Shown here piece by piece: positions 21,941 through 33,224 of a stretch of 64,000 nucleotides of DNA. The notes beneath the pieces are model-generated. The model was not told the DNA's origin. It saw only the letters and a program-made list of their open reading frames with translations, and ran no database searches. Origin of the DNA: Neoceratodus forsteri. Its lineage: Eukaryota > Chordata > Ceratodontiformes > Ceratodontidae. The stretch spans positions 196,326,501 to 196,390,500 of the forward strand of contig CM057458.1 in NCBI GenBank assembly GCA_016271365.2. The letters are read 5' to 3'. How positions within the stretch are numbered: the first letter of the stretch is position 1; each line of letters begins with the position of its first letter. The position numbers were made by a program, and so were the translations under genes.

Positions 21941-22926
21941 TGGAGATACCAGAGAGATAAGGATCCCTCCTGCGCACAGGCATAATTACGGCAGTGGCTT
22001 GCTCGCCTCGCGAAATACATGTTGCACCGCCTACTGCCGTGACGTCACCAAAGTTAGAAAAAAAGGCCGGCCACAATAGAAATAGAAATATAGCACAAAT
22101 ACTGAAAATTAGAAAAAAAGCTGCCCACGATACAAATAAAGTACAAATACTCTTACAGCCAAGTCTGAAATAGAATGGGGGTGTGGGCGGAGCCCCAATT
22201 TAATTACAAGTACAACTAGTCTTACAGCCACGATCTTAAAACTAATAAACCACACAACTCTGAAATAGAAATACATGTAAGCATAAGGCATAGATAAATC
22301 TGAAATAGAACGGGGTGAAGTGGAAACCCCAATTACAAGTACAAATAGTCTTACAGCCACGATACACATAATAAAACATACGGGGGGTTACAAAGAAATA
22401 AAACAAATGAAACACATGCAGTAGGTGTTAATAGCATCTAATGGCCGGGTAGCCAGATGGCAGATGGTGTTGTGGCCGAAGCCTTTATCTCACTAATTTT
22501 GTGCATCAATATGTGTTAATCCCCGTAATGGGCACATTTATGTACAATACTAGTTATGAATTATGTTTACACTATAACTATTGTATGTCTAGGGTGCAAT
22601 AAATACTGGGTTTTTTTTTTAAATGTGGCTGGGCTTGTCCATGTCGATCAGTGTGCTGCCGGAAAAGTATGAATTTTATGTTTACACCATAAACTATTGT
22701 ATGGCTAGAGTGCAATTAATAATTTTTTTTTAAAATGTAGTGGCTGGGCTTGTCCATGTCCATGGGGCAGGAAAAGGGGAGTAGCCAAAACTGCAGGGCT
22801 TGTCCGTGTCAAACAGGGGCCGGAAAGGGGGCGTGGCAAAAATGATGGTGAAATTAGAGATTACCGTAGTATACTTAATTTTAAAATTAGCGCACGAGGG
22901 ATCCTTATCTCTCCCCGGTATCGCCA
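21941..22926. mobile_element. Non-autonomous DNA transposon with ~36 bp TIRs
   Basis: Left TIR 21941-21975 and right TIR 22890-22926 are reverse complements apart from a 2-base indel and three mismatches; both contain GATAAGGATCCCTC. The directly flanking AATAAA (21935-21940 and 22927-22932) is a probable 6 bp target duplication. The interior has repeated modules (CTTACAGCCACGAT three times; ATTATGTTTACAC...TATTGTATG twice) and no transposase. The superfamily is not assigned; a 6 bp duplication is unusual for the common classes. Confidence 0.75.
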
Positions 22927-22934
22927 AATAAACC

Positions 22935-24000
22935 TGATATCCAACAGGCAACACTGAAACAAAAACACTTCTTACTAAGTAAAAACATCCAACTGTGTCT
23001 AGTCCTCCACATCAAAAGCATAGAAAATACACCAAAGTGCAACACTGGAAACCCATCAAAGCAAACCATAGAAAACATTCAGAAATACAATTGTAACAAG
23101 CACACACAGGCCCAGCAATGGAAATGTCACTGAAACATCTACATGTGGCGTAGATTACTGTACCTGACTGAAACTGGAAGAAATCCAAACACCTGCTTTG
23201 GAATGCATACAACTTCCAACTTTATTCTGAGGACTGACTCTTCACTTCAGAAGGAAATAGCACCAAGTGAACACCAGAACTACAGTTCCAGACAAAAGCA
23301 AACACATGTATTGACCCAGCAGTGCTTTTATCATTGGCGGCTCTACAAACATTGTCCTGAATGCAGTGATTGAAGCAGGATAAAAGCCCAAAGGCAGCCT
23401 CTAGAAAGCAGTTAAACTGCAATCGAGAAACGCTGAACTGATTGCCAGCTGAGAGAGAAGTTTGACAGAGCTGCAACTCTAGATCCAGTCCTTGAAGAAC
23501 TGACACAGTTGAAATAATGTTGAAAAACTGTAATATTCAGGCATAGATGTAGCTTATATTTCATATTTTATTCAGTAATTCTCACCCATTATTCCTTATT
23601 ACTAAGGGTATTGGCATGAATTCAGTATCTCTGCTCTTTTAGCTCTGGCTGCCTGCCTAAATCTGTCATTTGTGATGTGTAGATAAGCAGCCAGAGTAGA
23701 TCTAGTAGTCTAGGGCAAAGAAATCTTGTTTTCATGCAGCTGTTTTCGGTAATAAAGAAAATAGGGAATTAATTACTGAAAATATATGAGGTAATATAGA
23801 AAATGGGTTGGCGTTGAATATAAAGTCTACTTTTTTCAGAGTTTTCCTAATGCCGTCAGGTGCTCTTTAAAGGGCAGTGATACTGAAACTGCCATTAGAA
23901 ACCGGTTTCTTATTACAGAAACATTTTAGAACTGATATATAACACTCTAGGTATTTGATTTTTATTTTTAGATACTGTATGCCCCCTGAACTCCGACAAT
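22935..24000. other. Unassigned stretch
   Basis: Short open frames only (for example 23143-23373 and 23222-23506 on opposite strands), with no family resemblance that I can identify. Confidence 0.4.
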
Positions 24001-24530
24001 CCCCCCTTCTGATCTGGCCTCACCAGCCTTGTCACCTGGCATCTTGCAGGCTAACTTTGACCCTGGATTCCCCATGACTTTCTCCCAGTGATGGGGATGG
24101 CAGGGCTCCCCAACTCCCACCGCAAATCACATTCCAAACCTGGAGGACAGCCACATCACCAGTCTGCTGGAGGCCATACCTTCATCTTGCTGTTGGCTGG
24201 CGATTTACCATTTTTTTTGCAATGCTCTTGGGCTGCCAGCATGCTTGGTTGCACAAGCTACACATGACGGTGTGCTTAACATGTCACCAGCTAGTGTCCC
24301 CCCACCCTGTGAGCTGCTTCATATTCTCTTCCACCTGTAGTCACCCAGGTGGCAGAATTGCATTGGAGCCAGCTGCCCTCCCTCTCCAGAGAAGGAGAGC
24401 ATCCTCTGGGACACTCAGTCCTTCTCCTCCAGCAGGCCCCAGGTGACTCAAGCTCGTTCCTAAGCTTAGGCTGCTGGCGCCGTGAGGGGTAGCACTACTG
24501 CCGCGCCAATGCACTGTGTACTCCAGATAT
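24000..24530 (-). mobile_element. Unassigned GC-rich retroposon family, copy 1
   Basis: It shares with the five other copies a conserved block (here CTCCAGAGAAGGAGAGCATCC, about 24383), a CTCAGTCC-type segment, and an end near GGCGCCGTGAGGGGTAGC. The orientation is taken as minus because the better preserved copies have a T run at the plus-left end. Boundaries are approximate. Confidence 0.45.
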
Positions 24531-24559
24531 TTTATACTATAGAAAAGGCTGGTCGCCTT

Positions 24560-25090
24560 TGCTGGATGCTGAAATATATTTTTTCCCTATAATTTGTTTA
24601 TCTCCTGAGCTGCCCCAGTTGCCCCCTTCCTACCGACTGCCCCCAGCCCCATCCCCTGGCTTCTCCAGGACTTATTTTCCTGCAGTCATCCTCTGCTATA
24701 GGACAGGGGAAGGGGGTGCCTGGTCACCGGTGCAGGGCCTGTGAGCAGTTGGTCATCAACCTGCAGCTGGGGTGTTTTTCCAGTGTTATTCTCCCAGGGC
24801 TCATAGGATGTGCAGTGGGTGAGCTCTGCCTCCATGGTGATGCCCTTAGTACCCTGAATGTGGGTTCCTTCCCCTCTCCTAGTGATGTCACATATGCTCC
24901 CACCCAGATGACAGTTAGTCACAGCAAGCCTCCCCTCCCTGAGAGAGAAGAGCAGTCCTATGGATGCTCAGTCCTCCCTCACCCAGCCAGCACTCAAGCA
25001 TCCCGCGTCCATTTCCGAACCTAGGTTTCTGGCATGGCAGGACATGAGGCACATGGTACTTCAGCCTTCCATGCTACTGGGATGGCCCCC
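24560..25090 (-). mobile_element. Unassigned GC-rich retroposon family, copy 2
   Basis: It starts at a short T-rich run (about 24578, TTTTTTCCCTATAATTTG) and contains GAGAGAAGAGCAGTCCTATG with GATGCTCAGTCC (24940-24975). It ends near TTTCCGAACCTAGGTTTC and GGCATGGCAGG. The block order is the same as in the copies at 28.1 and 29.4 kb. Confidence 0.55.
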
Positions 25091-25243
25091 ATGGAAATAT
25101 AACATTAAGTGTCTGCTCAGTGAAACCTTAACCACTTTAGCTCTGCACACAAACAAGGGATACGGAAACTGCTGTGACTATTACGCTCCATGCACTAGAG
25201 TGAAATGAGTGGATTCCTTTTTCCCTAACAAAGTGATTGTAAG

Positions 25244-26795
25244 TGTAACCCCCTTGTTCCCCGGGATTACTAGAATCCCAGTTAGAATTAGTGGCAGGCA
25301 GGGAAGGCAGCTTGTGAAATGCCAGGTAAATGGGTTTCACACTGTCACACTCTTGTTTTCAGTCTCAGCTGAGCTTGAGTGATGCTGTAATCAGAGAACT
25401 CTCGCAGCAGCATATTCCACAGTCTCAGTTGACTTTGGAGTGAATTGGAATGTTCAGTTAGAGTAGTTGTAGAGTGGACTTCGAGGAGGAGACTGCAGCT
25501 GCTGGGCAGTGCCTCAGATTAGCTCTGATAAAGAGCTACCCCTTTTTTTGTTTTGTGGTAGTTCTCACCCTAGAAGAAGAACAAAGAAGACAGTGTTCTG
25601 AAGTGGTGGAGACCTGTGCCAGAAGGTTTTCCTTGCTGGGATGGGGGCGAACTCCAGGATTCAGGGGCAGTCCCCCTTGATCCATTTGTTTGGTGAAGCT
25701 GCCTTGTACATCTTCATTGGTTGTGAGTACAAATCTCTTCTGTGTAAGCACAGGGGCATCTGCAATACCTTGGGATGAATTTCTCTGTTAATGGGACCAG
25801 TCACCCAGTACTAAGTAAAGTTTCTGCCTATGTTGGAGTCCAAGAATGTGACTGTCCAAGTACAGAACTTTTAACTTTGACACCCAGGGGTGTGCCCATA
25901 GTTTAGGTGTGGTAAACATTCAAGACAACAACTGCAAGTTTTCTTCTGTGTGGGTGTTATTAACCAGATGAATGGCCGAGTGTAAACTTGTAAGCAAAAG
26001 GTGGGAGACCCCGTCTGGAGTAATCCGTTTACCTCTCTGGGTTCAGTTTGGGCACCAGTACATTTTCATGTAGGGCATTTGACAAATGCCCAATGAAAGT
26101 AATTACCCCAAGATGTGGATTTGGAGTTTCGGTTTCTTCAGTTTACCCCAGTATAGCGGGTTCTGGAAGATTTGAGCCTGGATGTGCTCAGTGTGGTCAT
26201 GGGTACCACTTTCATTCCTGTGGGAAATGGGAACAGTACTAGTTTGGCTGTATGCACTAACCTTCAATTTCAGAACCAGAGTGTCCTCTGTTTTGTGTTT
26301 CTTCATCCTATGCTAAATGGGGAATTCAGGAACTCCTGTACTCTGGAAAAATCTGCAGTACCAGTATGTGTAACCCCATGGGGGTCCATTATCGCTTTGT
26401 GTATTATTCCTACTTTGTTACATGAATAAAAGTCACACTCTAGAATCCCAACCTGGTTTGGACAGTATTGTTATTGCTTCCATGTGTCTGGATTTACTTG
26501 GGTGCCCCTGTTCATAAGTGTAAACCTAGCATAATTGTGAGCAAATGTTTTCTCCCAGGGACCTGGGTTGCTGGCCATGGTAAATGGTCCCGCCAGGTGT
26601 GTGCCAGGTAGTTGCCACACTTGGTTGACTGTTTTTTGTATAACAGTCTGGTCCACCTAGCCTAGCGGTGGCCACCTTCTCTGTTTTTCTCTCTGTTTTT
26701 AGTATGTAAACCCCCACCCCTCTCTGTTGCCCCTAGATGTTTTGTGGTGAGAGTAGAAGCCCTGCTAGTTAAATAAAGTGGGGGGGGGGGTTACA
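25244..26795 (+). mobile_element. Solo LTR, 1552 bp
   Basis: The segment begins TGTAACCCCC and ends GGGGGTTACA, the short inverted TG...CA ends of an LTR, and is bounded by TAAG on both sides (25240-25243 and 26796-26799), a 4 bp target duplication. AATAAA signals occur near 26425 and 26771. No gag/pol flanks it, so recombination has probably removed the interior. The orientation follows the polyadenylation signals. It could belong to a gypsy or gamma-type endogenous retrovirus family; the length is on the long side. Confidence 0.78.
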
Positions 26796-27004
26796 TAAGC
26801 ACAAATCACAGTGCAGTCACCTTCATAGCTTCTGGTAAGATAGCAGTGGAGGGAGTGGAATGTTCTAATGCATTTACAGCCCATGTGAGCCCTTGTTTTC
26901 TCAATTTAAAAGAGGAATTTGCTTAATTGGCTGAAGTAGTATGTCTCTATTTTGGGAAAACATCAGAGTTACTCCAAGAGATGAGCTTGGCATAGGCAAG
27001 TCCC

Positions 27005-28590
27005 CCCAAATACCATAGAAACATAGACAGTGATGGCAGAAAAAGACTGCAGGTCCATCTAGTCTCTCTGGAGTTACCTATCTGCCCTGGGACCTATTGT
27101 TTGTGAACGGTTGTATCCCTCCCCATCCACCCCCTGCCCTCCTCTCTACTGCTACTGACCTAAACAACCACCAACTCCTTCACTCTGTCCCAGCCAATCT
27201 TGAAACCAGTTATGGTCTTGGCTCCCACCATCTCCTCTTGCAGACTGTTCCACATCTCCACCACCATTTCCGTAAAATAGAACTTTCTCACATTCCTTTT
27301 AAACCTTCTCCTCACCTGTTTCAACTCATGACCATATACGCATATTAAATAGTTCATTGCAGTTCACATTGTTTATTCCCTTCAGGAACTTGAAGCTGTC
27401 AGTAATATCCCCCCTCTCTCTCTTGGTCTACGGTGTGTACATGTTTAGTGCTCTGAGACAATCTTTGTAAGATCTGCCCTTTTGACATTGAATCATCTTG
27501 GTCATCCTGTCTCCAGCCTGACCCTGACCTTCTTTAGGTGAGGACTCCAGAATTGAGCACAGTATTCCAGGTGCAGCCTCACCAGTGACCTATACAGAGA
27601 TAGTAGTACCTTCTTTTTCCTGCTATCAGTATTCCTTCCGATACACCTCTGCATCTTTTGTTTTGTTTTTTTCACTCCGATCGTGGCCCTTTAGGATCTC
27701 CCTCAGATGTGGCTTCACAGCCGGCTGTCTCCTGCCCAGACTGAGACCCTCCTAGGTCAGACGTCTCCTACACTCCTGCCCTGCCGACCCCCTGACTTCT
27801 GCCACCACCTCCTTACCTTGGTGCTCCATGAAATCTTGACAGCAGGAGAAATGAAGGGGAATTGATAGGCTGACTGTTCAGGGTTCTGCGATGGGCATGG
27901 GTGCTGACTGCTGGGCCTATCGTCTTCTCCCTGTGTGCTGAGGTTTTTCCTTTGTTCTGGTGCTGGTCCACGGAGGTGTGGATATGCAGCGACGTCTAGC
28001 GTGTGATGGGCACGCCCCCGCACCCACCCACAGGACATCTGCCATCGTCTCCACCCCCTTCTGAGTGTCCCCTTGGCTGCAGTGTGCCCAGTCTCCACTG
28101 GGAGCCACTAGAGCTGCGGAGTCTACAGCTCACCCTCTCCAGGAGAGGAGAGCAGTCCTATAGATGCTCAATCCCCTCCTCCCCCGGCCGGCCCCCAGAG
28201 TCCAGAGTTCACTCCCGAACGTGGGTTTCCAATGTGGCGCAAGGTAAGGCAGATGCCTCAGCACCACTGGGCCTGACATCCCTGCATCTTATTAGTCTTA
28301 CTGTAGGCCTTGTTGCACTGGCTTGATTGTTTAAGGTGGTCACTGGTGATGACTGTCAAGTCCCTTTCCTCTGCAGCAGTTCTCAGTTTAACCTGTCCCA
28401 TCCTGCAATCTGTTCTGTTTTTCTCAAACCCCAGGAATCCCTCACTTAAGTTTAACAAGTGCAATAATTTCCCTGAAATGAGCAGCCCTGGAGCTTTTAG
28501 AATTTTGTATAAATTTTGGAATTTAGAATGAAATTCAAATTTTGCTATGTGGTCCTCCTCATCTCTGCACTCTAACTTCATATTTGTTTC
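27005..28590 (-). mobile_element. CR1-type LINE 3' half, interrupted at 27660-28275
   Basis: Read on minus from 28580, the sequence encodes an RT C-terminal block (LECRDEEDHIAKFEFHSKFQN, then AAEERDLTVITSDHLKQSSQCNKAYSK). It breaks at an insertion, then continues from about 27655 to 27010 with the end of the CR1-like protein (RRRFKRNVRKFYFTEMVVEMWNSL) and a 3' end complementary to AGACAGTGATGGCAGAAAAAGA. The sequence 28430-28570 is found inverted at 36035-36190. Frameshifts are present throughout. Confidence 0.75.
27660..28275 (-). mobile_element. Unassigned GC-rich retroposon family, copy 3, inside CR1
   Basis: It starts at a T-rich run (TTTTGTTTTGTTTTTTTC, 27656-27673) and includes CTCTCCAGGAGAGGAGAGCA with GATGCTCAATCC (28133-28172) and an end CCGAACGTGGGTTTCC...GGCGCAAGG. 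Similar flanks (CCTCTGCATCTT at 27648 and TCCCTGCATCTT near 28280) look like an eroded target duplication. It splits the LINE reading on both sides. Confidence 0.68.
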
Positions 28591-29034
28591 TCCACTTGAA
28601 GAGAGCAGTCGCCCTGAAGTCTTCTCTACACTTCTGGCTGGTTTAAATGTTATTATTATTTCTTACTTTATAGTGTTTAAATATTTCTAGTTAACTTTTT
28701 GATACTCTACATTAGTTAGGGTGTTGTTTGTATGTAACTGTGTAAGTAAAAATTTTTTTCCTCCAATTTCTGATCAGTTCCCAGGAACCTGAGAAAGCTG
28801 TTCTCAGCGCATTTCCTGCTTTACGGGAACCACCACTTTAAGGGAACCACTATTCAAAGTTTTTAAAAGTAAATAGAAAACTGCTTTCTTAAACTGCTTT
28901 ATGGATATTTATTTAAAATTATTCTCGGTTCCTCATTTGTAGGAACCATGATGATATTTTTGCTGTTATAAATATGAAACCTCTTTTGAGGTATTTATTA
29001 CTTGCATTTTCTTTTGAGGACCCAAACCACATTT

Positions 29035-29600
29035 TCACTTTTTTTTTTTCTGTATAGCTTTTTAATTCATGGGTTGCTGACTGCTCTGACCATTCCTCCT
29101 CTAGACTGGCCACAACCTCCCCTGGACTTCCCTCTATGCAGGTTTTCCCATGAATTCACCCTCCCCATTGAACACTCCCAGAATACGCTGAGATGCCTAG
29201 ATTGGTGGTGCAAGTCTGGAGAGGTGTGCAGTGGGCTAGATAACCCTCAAGTCCCGTTTTCTGCGCTATGCGAGTCACAACGACATAGGTTGCTCATGTG
29301 TATGGAGGTGCACATGCACCCTGGAACTTGTGGCTCTTCCCCTACCCTGTGATGTAGGTACGTTTGCTTCATGATCATTCAGTGCTACCACTAAACCTCT
29401 ATCTGGTGGCAGTGAAGAGCTGAACTGCAAGCCTTCCCCGATCCAGGAGAGGAGAGCTGCCTTGTGGCTGCTACATCCACTCCTGGCCCCCCCTTCCCCG
29501 CCACCACTACCAGTCCCCGGCAATCCAAACTCATTCTGGAACTCAGTTTGCCAGCGAGGTAAGACGCTTATCAGTGCCTCAGCCCTTCGTGTCACCTGGC
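29035..29600 (-). mobile_element. Unassigned GC-rich retroposon family, copy 4
   Basis: A T run (29039-29050) and TGTATAGCTTTTTAATTC open the copy. The core block reads CCAGGAGAGGAGAGCTGCCT (29444-29463), and the end reads GGAACTCAGTTTGCCAGCGAGGTAAG. The orientation is the same as the other copies. Confidence 0.6.
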
Positions 29601-30707
29601 TGGCTCCAATATTTTTACTTTTAAGTCCTTTTTAACATTTCTTGGACTTATTAGATATTTCAGCCTATTCTGTTGGGAACTGGAAACATCTTCTCAGGGT
29701 CAATAGTGTTTTGCATCACTGACAGACCCAAAAAAAGACAAGACCTACAGGCTGTAAAAATTGGACTGTTTGTTTTCAGCTCCTAGAAAAGGCAGACTGC
29801 CACCGACGAGCTATGTAAGTGCCTGGGTTTAGACCATGATTTTGCCAATTATGTTCCCTGTATATAACATTTTGCCCCAAAACGGAAAAGAAAATGACTA
29901 TAAAATTAGACTTTAAGGCTTTTCAGTCTGTCTCCATATCACCAAAAGGCTCGGGTAGGGAGGCGGTCAGCCCCTCAGAAGAAGAAGCAGTAGTCCCTGT
30001 TAGAGGGGACATAAAAGAGATAAAGCTGCTAAAGATGGTTCAGAACTCAGGGTGTCCGAAAGTGGAACTCTGAATTCAGTAGAGCTAAGATCCTCGGAGC
30101 AGACACCAGAACTGGTGCCTACCAAGAAAAAACAAAACAAAAAGAAAAACATGTTGCTGTTCTTCCTCCTGAAGAACAGAGCTTCCAGTGGGCATAAATA
30201 TAATGCCCTCCGTAGATGACATGACAGAGATATGGCAATTCCTCTAGGTATTCTAGGCTATGGTGAATTTCATAAATATGCCTGTTCCCCGTCCCCCCCC
30301 CGCTGCAGTTTTATTCCCAGTGCCTGTCAAGGAGGAGGCTGAAATTTACTATGCAGATGAGGAGGAGGAAGGAGAACCCATGGAATCAGATGGTTCTCCT
30401 GAGCAAGAATTCGGCTGTCCTCCTAGGCCTTCAGAGGACTACACTTACCACTATATTTTTGTAAGGCATATGGCAAATACAGTTAACATCTCTTCTTACG
30501 AGACTGAGGAAGCTGATGTGGAAGAATTCATGGATTTGATGGGCTTAGCATCCACAAGGAGGTTGATACTGCCCATCCATATTCCCTAGGAAAGCCAGAT
30601 GCAAGATTATGTTAGCACCTACCTCAGCTGCTGGCACAGACAAGAACATTAAACAAAATAAATATATATATATATGCTAGCACAGACAAGAACATTGAAA
30701 AAATAAG

Positions 30708-30710
<3 letters not shown>

Positions 30711-30749
<39 letters not shown>

Positions 30750-30770
30750 AAATATATATAAATATCAGAT
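30711..30770. repeat. (TA)n microsatellite
   Basis: A near-pure TA run lies beside a duplicated GCTRGCACAGACAAGAACATT block (30630 and 30675), which may mark the CR1 insertion or replication slippage. Confidence 0.9.
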
Positions 30771-31545
30771 GGACAAACAGGCGCTGAGTACATTGAGTTG
30801 GGGGGTGAGGATATAGCATGCCCCAAGCAGGAAAGGGATCTTGGGGTTGTCATCTCTGATGACCTCAAGGTAGGGAAACAGTGTGAGAAGGCAGCAGGTA
30901 ACGCAAATAGGATGCTGGGATGTATAGGCAGGGGCATCACCATCAGGAAAAGGGAGATCATAATTCCGCTATACAAGACACTAGTGAGGCCCCACCTGGA
31001 GTACAGTGTACAGTTCTGGAGACCATACCTACGTAAGGACATAGACAGGGTAGAGAAGGTTCAGAGGAGGGCAACAAAGATGGTGCATGGATTGCATCAC
31101 AAGTCCTATGAAGACAGGTTGAAGGAACTGAACATGTACTCCCTGGAGGAGAGGAGGGAGAGAGGGGATATGATAGAGACATACAAGTATCTTACAGGGA
31201 GGAACAGGGTGCAGGAAAACACAATTTTAAGCGAAAAAGATGTTCCAGGACTAGAGGGCATGGGATGAAGTTGGAGGGAGGACGATTCAGAGGAAACATG
31301 AGAAAGAATTTCTTCACTGAACGGGTGGTGGACAAGTGGAACACCCTACCAGAGGAAGTGGTGGGGGCTGAAACAATCACGGGATTTAAGAATGCATGGG
31401 ATAGACATAAAGGAATTCTGGAGGTCAGGGGTAAGGGGAAACAGACTTCTAGGAAAACAAACTGAACTTACAAGCTCAAATGGGCAGACTGGGTGGGCCA
31501 TAGGCCCTTATCTGCCGACACTGTCTATGTATCTATGTACATGTA
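30770..31545 (+). mobile_element. CR1 LINE 3' fragment
   Basis: The frame 30798-31268 encodes the CR1 RT thumb/C-terminal region: KQERDLGVVISDDLKVGKQC, MLGCIGRGI, LYKTLVRPHLEYSVQFW, KVQRRATKMVHGL and EERRERGDMIETYKYLTG. The neighbouring frame 31265-31465 finishes it with LEGGRFRGNMRKNFFTERVV and WNTLPEEVVGAETITGFKNA. One frameshift near 31265 is the only obvious lesion. The 3' end closes with a short ATCTATGTA repeat, typical of CR1. It is the least decayed CR1 piece in the window. Confidence 0.9.
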
Positions 31546-31676
31546 CTCCCATTCTGATCATGAGGGAGTGGTCCAGTCTGCCACCTATGATAAGGCTAGT
31601 GCCCCTTTGCTCCCAGCCTCCTGAGAAAGATTTGGGGAAATCAGATGGTATGGGCAAAAAAAGTCTGTACGTCAGC

Positions 31677-32352
31677 TTTGTCATCGAGGCACAGGTCAGG
31701 AAGTATAGGAAAACCAGGAGCAGTTGTAGAATTCACCAAAAATTATTTATTTACATTAGCAGTATCATAAAATAAACTTGCTCAGTATAACTATTTACAA
31801 ATTCAAAATAAAATACTTTTCTTTCAGTCTCTGTGTCCCTTGTTCTGCTAATCTCTCTTGCAGTTGCAGCTTAGCTCTTATACACATCTTTTCAACCCCA
31901 ATCCTTAGCAAACATCCTGTCCTTGTAAGTTTTAGGAGCTGCTAGAACACAGTGTGCTTTGAGCTGAGGCCCCTTCTGCAACTTTTGCACTCAAGTAACC
32001 TCTGGAGTTTTCCATTAGCTTTTTACAATCATCTCAAACATATAATTATATACATTTCAACAGTAATGCTATATATTTTCTAAACAAGTGATCCCATTAT
32101 CAGTTACATTTTCATACAATGAATTGCATATATCTTTATATTAGCAGATATGCAAGGGACAAAAAACAGACAGCAAGGGAAAACTGAGAGACAATGAACT
32201 GTGAGATTGTCAGGGTGATCAAATCTGAAGTTCCACAGGAAAATTTGGTTGCACAACCAGACAGAGAAGAGACAGAAAAGAAAAGAATAGATCCTTGCAT
32301 TTTAAACACTTTCTCCAACAACTGGGACAGGGTCCTATTCCACCCTGTCACA
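31677..32352 (-). mobile_element. Dispersed repeat starting TGTGACAG, copy 3
   Basis: Read on minus it starts TGTGACAGGG at 32352 and ends ACTGCTCCTGGTTTTCCTAT / CCTGACCTGTGCCTC, matching copy 1 at both ends. It lies inside the gag remnant and removing it rejoins gag. Confidence 0.68.
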
Positions 32353-33224
32353 AGCGTCTCTGTCATTGGGGCAGGCAGCTTACTTGGCTTACACAGCCAA
32401 GTATCAGAAAGCCCTATGGCACTCTATACTGGCACCGAGTGAAAAGGCTACTGCAGACTTGGGACAGAAAATGGCTGAAATAGCAAGATCAGCCATAGAC
32501 ACTGCAGAATACTAGTTCTGTATGGCAGAGGACACAAATGACACTGCATATAGGGTCATATCCCATGCAGTATCCCTAAGTAGGTTTGCCTAGCTTAAAA
32601 ATACTAACCTATCCCAGGACACACAAACAAAAGTTATGGATTTCCCCTGTGAGGAAAACTCTTTGTTTGGTGACAAGATAGAGGCTTGCATGAAATAGGT
32701 AGATAAGTACAAAACCACCTACAAGAGCAATACTGAGAAAGAAAACACTAGCACTTCCTACTGGCCTTATGGAAAAGGAGGTAGGGGTAAGAGATACTAC
32801 TCTTATGCTAATGTTTTCTATGAGTACCCTCCACATGGAGGCTACTGTAGGGGCAGGGACAGAAGGGGCACTAGGAGTGTAGCTGGGACACCAGCTCCCA
32901 AGCCTCAGGCGAGGCAAAAACCCTGACAGGACTGCCCAAGTCACCCATCCATTGCCACTGTGGGGATGACTGGCTTACAACCTCCAGGATTTCTATTAAT
33001 AATCTATTTATTTATAAGTGTGATAACCAAGAAAGGCAAACTGAGCCAAGGCTTGTTTCCAGTGCGACCTGGGAGAAAGGGAGAAGGGAACAAAATAGCA
33101 GTAAACATAATCAAACAGAAGTACAAAAGACAGCAATAAATTAAGGTGCAAAATCAATGGCAGCAATAACGTGGTGAAAATACACTGAGGAAAAAAACAA
33201 AGGCAGCATTACTGAGCATTGGAG

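Larger units (their letters stand above)
29860..32935 (+). pseudogene. YR/DIRS-type gag remnant, split by two insertions
   Basis: Three separated pieces read as one gag-like protein. Piece one, 29890-30590, includes a lysine/serine-rich start and VPVKEEAEIYYADEEEEGEP, then VEEFMDLMGL. Piece two, about 31555-31676, reads HSDHEGVVQSATYDKASAPL. Piece three, 32353-32935, reads AKYQKALWHSILAPSEKAT, FCMAEDTNDTAYRVISHAVS and TKVMDFPCEENSLFGDKIEA, ending in a basic tyrosine/glycine-rich tail. The last block matches the alpha-helical part of DIRS gag (an equivalent CKHALWA... FRGLVLFSGKTKD region lies at 3.6-3.75 kb). The gaps are filled by a CR1 fragment and a TGTGACAG repeat. Several stops occur. 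Confidence 0.65.

Noticed and set aside
30260..30589. Possible acidic host protein (109 aa open frame)
   Set aside because: It is in line with gag-like blocks before and after two insertions and has no independent support as a host exon.
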